A DNA stretch of 5,667 nucleotides from an uncultured Pirellulaceae bacterium (GTDB lineage: Bacteria > Planctomycetota > Planctomycetia > Pirellulales > Pirellulaceae), in contig CAKQNH010000371.1 of the NCBI GenBank assembly GCA_934255105.1, forward strand, positions 1 through 5,667, in the 5' to 3' direction. How positions within the stretch are numbered: the first letter of the stretch is position 1; each line of letters begins with the position of its first letter. The translations under genes were made by a program, and so were the position numbers. The notes under the pieces were generated by a model, which did not search any database, was not told where the DNA came from, and saw only the letters and a list, made by a program, of their open reading frames with translations. Below, piece after piece: positions 1 to 3,369 of the stretch.

Positions 1-9
1 CTCCGTGGA

Positions 10-172
10 CTGCTGCGACTTGTCGTAGCTTTTAACGCGAACCTTCACCACACACTGTGTATAGCGGTGCAAAACAGTTCTATCCCAAGCCAGACTGCCG
101 CCGAACAAGTCTCCACCGTATAAATCCTTCCCGCTCCGTCGTCACCGCCAAAGCTACGACAAGTCGCAGCAG
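10..172. repeat. 163-bp segment bounded by 23-bp perfect inverted repeats
   Basis: Positions 10-32 and 150-172 are exact reverse complements over 23 bases; the left arm begins CTGCTGCGACTTG and ends GTAGCTTT. Each arm also contains a small CGAC-TT-GTCG foldback. The 117 bp between the arms have no convincing gene and no obvious further symmetry. No target-site duplication is visible directly outside the arms. The arrangement fits a small non-autonomous mobile element or a paired intergenic repeat lying downstream of the CAP gene. It could also act as a long stem structure in a transcript. The identity and spacing of the arms are seen directly; the mobile-element reading is inference. Confidence 0.55.
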
Positions 173-187
173 ACCAATGTTTCAGCT

Positions 188-205
188 CCTGGGGCATCGC
201 CCAGG
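188..205 (-). terminator. Possible transcript-end hairpin after the CAP gene
   Basis: CCTGGGGC (188-195) pairs with GCCCAGG (199-205) around a three-base loop, with one bulged G. It lies about 8 bases past the CAP stop codon. No run of T follows on the minus strand, so it is not a classical intrinsic terminator. It may stabilise the 3' end of the message, or be chance. Confidence 0.25.
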
Positions 206-212
206 GCGTGCT

Positions 213-2234
213 TCAAAAGCTAGCGGGCGCGTTGCCAGGTTGCTCTGGCTCCGACCAATTGCGCCGGCGCTGGGCTTCGAACTCATACGTGAGGGGCGTG
301 CAGTACAACGCGGCCAAAGCCACGTCGTGGTCTGCTGGGTTTGGTAATTCAGTATTCAGCGCGTTCGGGTCAGACACGTTGCCAGAGTCGAGCCCCTCCC
401 CTTCGCCCGTACCCTGCCTGGAAGCGTTGAGGTGGTTGATCACATCCAATGCGTCCTGGGGTGTTATCATGCCATCGGAATAAGTGTCCATAAACCCGAA
501 CATATCGAAGATGTTGTCGCCCGCGATGGGCAGCACTCGCACTTTGCGTAAATTGAGCTCGTTGATAACGGTCAGCGCGTCTTGGGCTGTGACCACCCCA
601 TCACCATTGACGTCGACGGCAAGCGATTTATTGTGCCAAGGTCGCTCGGCAGCAAAGTTGACAACAAAAATTTCTATCGTGCCAGGAGCCGAGGTCAGCC
701 CCTGATCGTCGGTGACGGTATAGGTCGCTCGGTGGACGCCGCCGAAGCCCTCGGGGGCCGTATACCTCAAGGTGTTTCCGCTCAGCGTAAACGCTGAGGG
801 AGTCCCCGGGGATAGCTTGGCGATGAGCTGGCTCGGGTCGCCGTCGGGGTCGCGATCATTGGCGATCAGGCTATTAATAGTTGTGCTGGGGTTGAGCGAG
901 CTGGCATTGCTCCGATCGAGTTCGGCGAAGGGTGCTGCCGGTGCGGGAGGATCGACGGCCAAGAGATACGAGCCGTTTTTCGCCCCACCGCTCCCCAGCA
1001 CTTGAATAAAGTAAGTCGTATCGCGACTCACACTGGCCGCAAGCCCTTGACCGGTCGCGGTCATTGTCGATTTGGCCAATTCTGCTCCGCTGGAATTCAA
1101 CAGCCTCAGCTCTAAATTCCCCGCTGCACGATCGAAGTCCAGGGCGATCTTGACAGTTCCCGTTCCTTGAGAATTCAAACGGAAATAGTCGACATCGCCG
1201 CTGGTGTGGATAGACAGTCCGCTGAAGGTTTGTTTGCTGCCACTGAGCAATGTGGCTGTGGAGAGTGAGTCGTTGGGTTCGAGTCGGTCTGGCGGAGGTA
1301 GGCTCGGGTCGTAGATGATATTCTTCCAGACATTGGTCGAGCCGATAGTCACATTGTTGACGACGACGGCATGTTTCATCCCTCCTCCCGTAGCAGTCGC
1401 GGTGTAGGTCCCAGCAGGCAGCTCCACTTGGTAGCCTCCCGCACCGAGCGACTGGGTGGTAAAGTCACCCGCCGCCCCACTGAAGACGATCTGCACATTG
1501 CCCAGCCCTTCGCCGGCTTCGTACCAACCGCTGGCGTTGAGATCCTCGAATACAGCTCCCACCACCATGGCTGGCTGGTTCTCAATATTGGCGAACACTT
1601 GAGTCGTAACCTGCGGGCCAAAGTTTGCCCCAGAGAACGGAGTAGTGGCCTGCCCAACCTGTTCGAAGTCGGCATTGGCAATCGACACGCGATGCCCCAA
1701 GTCGCTGCGCATGCCATTGGGCCCCCCTCGCTCCCAATCGATCACGAAAGCCGCAAAAGTATGCAAGGCCGACTTGCCGTATCCAAACACATTCTCTGAA
1801 GTAATCTTCTCGCCCGCCGCGATGCGCAATGCGACTCCAGCATTTTGTAGCGCAATGCGCCGTTCAAGAGAGTTCGAGTGGAATTGTTGCGGCGGATTAG
1901 AAGCGATCATGTTTGCGTTGTGCGCAGCCGCAAAACTATTGATTGCGTCGTTCCACGCTACGGGTGGCACCGCTGGCACGCTCTCTAGTTGTGATTTGAG
2001 CACGCTGCCGTTGACCTGTGCATAGTCGAGATCCAGTTGCAGTACCGGATCGCGAGCCTGTAGGGGCGAAGTGCTGGTGATCAGACGCGCGAACTCACCT
2101 TGCGGATCGGTGCGAAAGCGATTGACCAATTGCAACAGTTCTTGTTCTCCGGCTGTTGGATTGAGAGCCAGCAAGCGTCGATTTTCAAGCGATTCGAACT
2201 GCAGAGGTCGCGAGCAGATGTGTGTCTGTGGCAT
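213..2234 (-). CDS. Secreted multidomain CAP/SCP-family protein with dockerin-like repeats
   Basis: A 673-residue protein with a modular surface or secreted architecture. Residues 11-24 carry the planctomycete LEPR-XLL-type motif FESLENRRLLAL, with no ordinary hydrophobic signal peptide. Residues about 30-220 form a CAP (SCP-like) domain with candidate site residues His119, Glu147 and His181 (GHR). Then come an SdrD-B-like beta module (about 225-310, starting VVGAVFEDLN), a PPC-type module (about 316-428, LEPNDS...DVDYFRL), a cadherin/Big-like module (about 435-526), and two dockerin-like calcium loops (DVNGDGVVTAQD at 541-552 and a diverged one at 583-594). A polar tail ends the protein. I chose the ATG at 2234 because GAGAG lies 8 bases upstream and the motif then sits at the N-terminus. 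The longer TTG start at 2330 would overlap the small membrane-protein gene. Substrate unknown; the CAP domain may be proteolytic or binding. Domain assignments come from motifs read by eye. Confidence 0.9.
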   Translation of the reverse strand: MPQTHICSRPLQFESLENRRLLALNPTAGEQELLQLVNRFRTDPQGEFARLITSTSPLQARDPVLQLDLDYAQVNGSVLKSQLESVPAVPPVAWNDAINSFAAAHNANMIASNPPQQFHSNSLERRIALQNAGVALRIAAGEKITSENVFGYGKSALHTFAAFVIDWERGGPNGMRSDLGHRVSIANADFEQVGQATTPFSGANFGPQVTTQVFANIENQPAMVVGAVFEDLNASGWYEAGEGLGNVQIVFSGAAGDFTTQSLGAGGYQVELPAGTYTATATGGGMKHAVVVNNVTIGSTNVWKNIIYDPSLPPPDRLEPNDSLSTATLLSGSKQTFSGLSIHTSGDVDYFRLNSQGTGTVKIALDFDRAAGNLELRLLNSSGAELAKSTMTATGQGLAASVSRDTTYFIQVLGSGGAKNGSYLLAVDPPAPAAPFAELDRSNASSLNPSTTINSLIANDRDPDGDPSQLIAKLSPGTPSAFTLSGNTLRYTAPEGFGGVHRATYTVTDDQGLTSAPGTIEIFVVNFAAERPWHNKSLAVDVNGDGVVTAQDALTVINELNLRKVRVLPIAGDNIFDMFGFMDTYSDGMITPQDALDVINHLNASRQGTGEGEGLDSGNVSDPNALNTELPNPADHDVALAALYCTPLTYEFEAQRRRNWSEPEQPGNAPASF

Positions 2235-2268
2235 GTCAAAGTCTCTCGTAAGGCCTGGGCTGCGAGTT
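2235..2268 (-). promoter_or_regulatory. Ribosome binding site deciding the CAP start
   Basis: On the minus strand GAGAG is followed by ACTTTGAC and then the ATG at 2234. This is a reasonable Shine-Dalgarno core with 8-base spacing. It supports starting the CAP protein here rather than at the in-frame TTG (2330) or ATG (2306) further upstream. Confidence 0.5.
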
Positions 2269-2391
2269 CTACCAAACGCTCCCTCCCTGGCGCACCGTGA
2301 AGCCATCGCGCAGAATCCAAACGAGCGCAAAAACTACAAACAGGAAGAGCACTAATAGCACGTATTTCAAAAGGTCTGGCATGCCCCACAT
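2269..2391 (-). CDS. Small single-pass membrane protein (40 aa), unknown function
   Basis: The minus strand encodes 40 residues starting MWGMPDLLKYVLLVL and ending RQGGSVW, then TAG. Residues about 7-27 are an uninterrupted hydrophobic stretch (LLKYVLLVLFLFVVFALVWIL) followed by Arg-Asp, as expected of one membrane helix with a short polar tail. The ATG at 2391 has G-rich sequence (GGGGATGGGG) just upstream as a possible ribosome site; an ATG at 2382 would give 37 residues. It ends 34 bp before the CAP gene on the same strand, so the two may form an operon. It occupies another frame of the region that a TTG-initiated CAP start would use, which argues for the shorter CAP start. I recognise no family. 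The helix is clear, but whether the ORF is translated is inference. Confidence 0.6.
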   Translation of the reverse strand: MWGMPDLLKYVLLVLFLFVVFALVWILRDGFTVRQGGSVW

Positions 2392-2444
2392 TCTACCCCA
2401 TCCCCAACACCGAAAAATCCCCCTCTGCGGAGCTGGGTTCTCTG

Positions 2445-2469
2445 TCGTAGGCTCGTAACGAGCCTACGA
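2445..2469. repeat. 25-bp perfect palindrome between moaB and the small membrane-protein gene
   Basis: Twelve bases on each side (left arm TCGTAGGCTCGT) pair perfectly around a central A at 2457. It begins 9 bases past the moaB stop codon in the direction of transcription. A further direct copy of CGAGCCTA lies at 2474-2481 and includes the moaB stop. There is no T-run on either side, so this is a hairpin-type intergenic repeat that could end or protect the moaB message rather than a textbook terminator. The palindrome is seen directly; the role is inference. Confidence 0.6.
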
Positions 2470-2478
2470 AATGCGAGC

Positions 2479-2997
2479 CTAGGGAGTGGTTTCGCGGGAG
2501 TGGTGAACCAAATGCGGCAGTTCGGGGACTAGGATCTTGTCGGCGGCCAAGCGCACAGCCGCTTGGCTGCCGGGCAGGCAGAAGATCAGCACGCCAGCCC
2601 GACGACCAGCCAGGGCGCGGCTGAGCATAGCGGCCGCCCCGATCTCGGCGTAGCTCAGCATGCGAAACAGTTCGCCAAAGCCGGGCAGTTCGATGTCCAA
2701 CAGCGGCTTGACCGCTTCCGGCGTTTGATCGCGCGGGGAAATCCCCGTGCCGCCGGTCAGCAGCATGACCTCGATACTTGCCGCAGCGGATAATTCACAG
2801 ACTTTGGCTGCAATCTCGAGCGGTTCGTCGGGGACAATGCAGCGGCTCACTAGCGTGTGGCCGGCGGCGGTTAGCGATTCGCAAAGCAGACTGCCACTGT
2901 GATCTGTCTCCAGCGTGCGCGAGTCGCTGATCGTCACGACGGAAAACCGCAGCCGAGTTGGTGCGGACTGTTTATGGGCTTGGGTGCTGGAACTCAA
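2479..2997 (-). CDS. moaB: Molybdenum cofactor biosynthesis protein, MoaB/Mog family
   Basis: A 172-residue protein, close to the roughly 170 of E. coli MoaB. Family motifs occur in order: VVTISDSRT (20-28), LLTGGTGISPRDQTPEAV (79-96) with the molybdopterin-binding TGGTG loop and Asp90, GFGELFRMLSYAEIG (106-120), AMLSRALAG (123-131) and FCLPGS (139-144). Mog-type members adenylylate molybdopterin before metal insertion. E. coli MoaB itself appears inactive in this, while other MoaB proteins are active, so the exact role is open. The protein should be cytosolic and hexameric or trimeric, as in the family. The start is TTG at 2997. An in-frame stop (TAG, 3007-3009) lies just upstream and no ATG exists in the N-terminal region; AGTAGG, 8 bases before the TTG, is a fair ribosome site. 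No other cofactor genes are in the window. The next gene on this strand is 87 bp away. Confidence 0.93.
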   Translation of the reverse strand: MSSSTQAHKQSAPTRLRFSVVTISDSRTLETDHSGSLLCESLTAAGHTLVSRCIVPDEPLEIAAKVCELSAAASIEVMLLTGGTGISPRDQTPEAVKPLLDIELPGFGELFRMLSYAEIGAAAMLSRALAGRRAGVLIFCLPGSQAAVRLAADKILVPELPHLVHHSRETTP

Positions 2998-3024
2998 CTG
3001 GTTAACCTACTGAAAAAATGAAAT

Positions 3025-3030
3025 ATTATC
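3025..3030 (-). promoter_or_regulatory. Possible -10 box for moaB
   Basis: On the minus strand GATAAT matches five of six bases of the TATAAT consensus, within an AT-rich stretch (3011-3040) about 28 bases before the moaB TTG. I see no good -35 hexamer at the expected distance; the repeat cluster begins there. It is offered as the most promoter-like site in the divergent region. Confidence 0.25.
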
Positions 3031-3085
3031 TGAGTAAAGACCGTCTACCGAGTAGAACAGTTGGCCTAGTAGAACAGTTGTCCCA

Positions 3086-3164
3086 GTAGAACAGTTGTCC
3101 CAACTGTTCCTCGCTGGCTTTGCTAGCGACGCACAAACCAAACGATTGGGGACAATCGTTCTAC
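3086..3164. repeat. 79-bp three-hairpin element, copy 1
   Basis: It starts GTAG and ends CTAC. Three foldbacks lie inside: GAACAGTTG/CAACTGTTC with a 3-base loop (3089-3109), TCGCTGGC/GCTAGCGA with loop TTT (3111-3129, one G-T pair), and AACGATTG/CAATCGTT with a 4-base loop (3141-3160). An 11-base linker (3130-3140) separates the second and third. The outer ends are also roughly complementary to each other, so the whole element could form one long imperfect stem. Confidence 0.75.
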
Positions 3165-3165
3165 A

Positions 3166-3184
3166 ATGAAACGCTGTGTTTCAT
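3166..3184. repeat. Small hairpin between the two 79-bp elements
   Basis: ATGAAAC (3166-3172) and GTTTCAT (3178-3184) pair around a 5-base loop. This accounts for nearly all of the 21-bp spacer between the two elements. AACGCTGTG from this spacer recurs inverted just right of the cluster (3312-3320), so the spacer may share ancestry with the right flank. Confidence 0.5.
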
Positions 3185-3185
3185 C

Positions 3186-3264
3186 GTAGAACAGTTGTCC
3201 CAACTGTTCCTCGCTGGCTTTGCCAGCGACGCGCAAACCAAACGATTGGGGACAATCGTTCTAC
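3186..3264. repeat. 79-bp three-hairpin element, copy 2
   Basis: It differs from copy 1 at two positions only: C at 3224 for T at 3124, and G at 3233 for A at 3133. The first difference makes the middle hairpin (3211-3229) a perfect 8-bp stem around TTT. The other two hairpins (3189-3209 and 3241-3260) are unchanged. The copies are exactly 100 bp apart. Confidence 0.75.
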
Positions 3265-3300
3265 TGGGGACAATCGTTCTACTGGGGACAATCGTTTTAC

Positions 3301-3369
3301 AAAAAATGCTTCACAGCGTTATCCAACAGGGGCTCACTCAATTGTCTATCAAATCTTACACTATGCGGC
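3301..3369 (+). other. Leader before the AAA+ gene, no clear signals
   Basis: These 69 bases sit between the repeat cluster and the AAA+ start codon. I see neither a good Shine-Dalgarno sequence nor a convincing -35/-10 pair; TACACT at 3357-3362 is a weak -10 candidate but lies too close to the start for a normal leader. The AAA+ frame stays open back through the repeats, but no ATG or GTG codon occurs in that extension. Confidence 0.4.

Larger units (their letters stand above)
1..212. other. Intergenic region without a supported gene
   Basis: This stretch lies downstream of the minus-strand CAP gene. It holds the 163-bp inverted-repeat segment and the hairpin next to the CAP stop codon. The one plus-strand reading frame that starts here (57-347) crosses a repeat arm and runs into the antisense of the CAP gene, and its translation is rich in Arg and Ser with no family resemblance. 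I see no tRNA or other RNA gene. Confidence 0.6.
3051..3300. repeat. REP/BIME-like repeat cluster with GTAG...CTAC ends
   Basis: This cluster fills most of the divergent intergenic region. Left to right it has three tandem 17-bp units (3051-3067, 3068-3084, 3085-3101; AGTAGAACAGTTGTCCC, the first ending GGCCT), the last of which opens a 79-bp element (3086-3164). A 21-bp hairpin spacer follows, then a second 79-bp element (3186-3264) with 77 of 79 matches. Three tandem 18-bp units (3247-3264, 3265-3282, 3283-3300; TGGGGACAATCGTTCTAC, the last with TTTTAC) close the cluster. The 17- and 18-bp units are inverted versions of the same motif, GTAGAAC(AG or GA)TTGTCCC. A GTAG foot before a hairpin, paired with an inverted copy ending CTAC, is the known layout of REP/BIME elements mobilised by RAYT transposases. 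The layout is seen; the mechanism is inferred. Confidence 0.8.

Noticed and set aside
1371..1799. Plus-strand frame of 142 codons
   Set aside because: It is antisense to the CAP and SdrD-B-like modules, with a composition expected of a GC-rich shadow frame.
2235..2330. N-terminal extension of the CAP protein from a TTG at 2330
   Set aside because: The extension is Arg-rich, pushes the LEPR-XLL motif away from the N-terminus, and overlaps the small membrane-protein frame. The ATG at 2234 has a better ribosome site.
2081..2389. Minus-strand frame of 102 codons
   Set aside because: It overlaps both the CAP N-terminus and the small membrane-protein gene in the third frame and shows no recognisable features.
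2445..2469. Classical rho-independent terminator of moaB
   Set aside because: The stem is perfect, but no T-run follows on the minus strand, so it is listed as a palindromic repeat.
3051..3300. CRISPR array
   Set aside because: Units are 17-18 bp and directly abutting, or 79 bp with one 21-bp hairpin spacer. There are no regular unique spacers and no cas genes.
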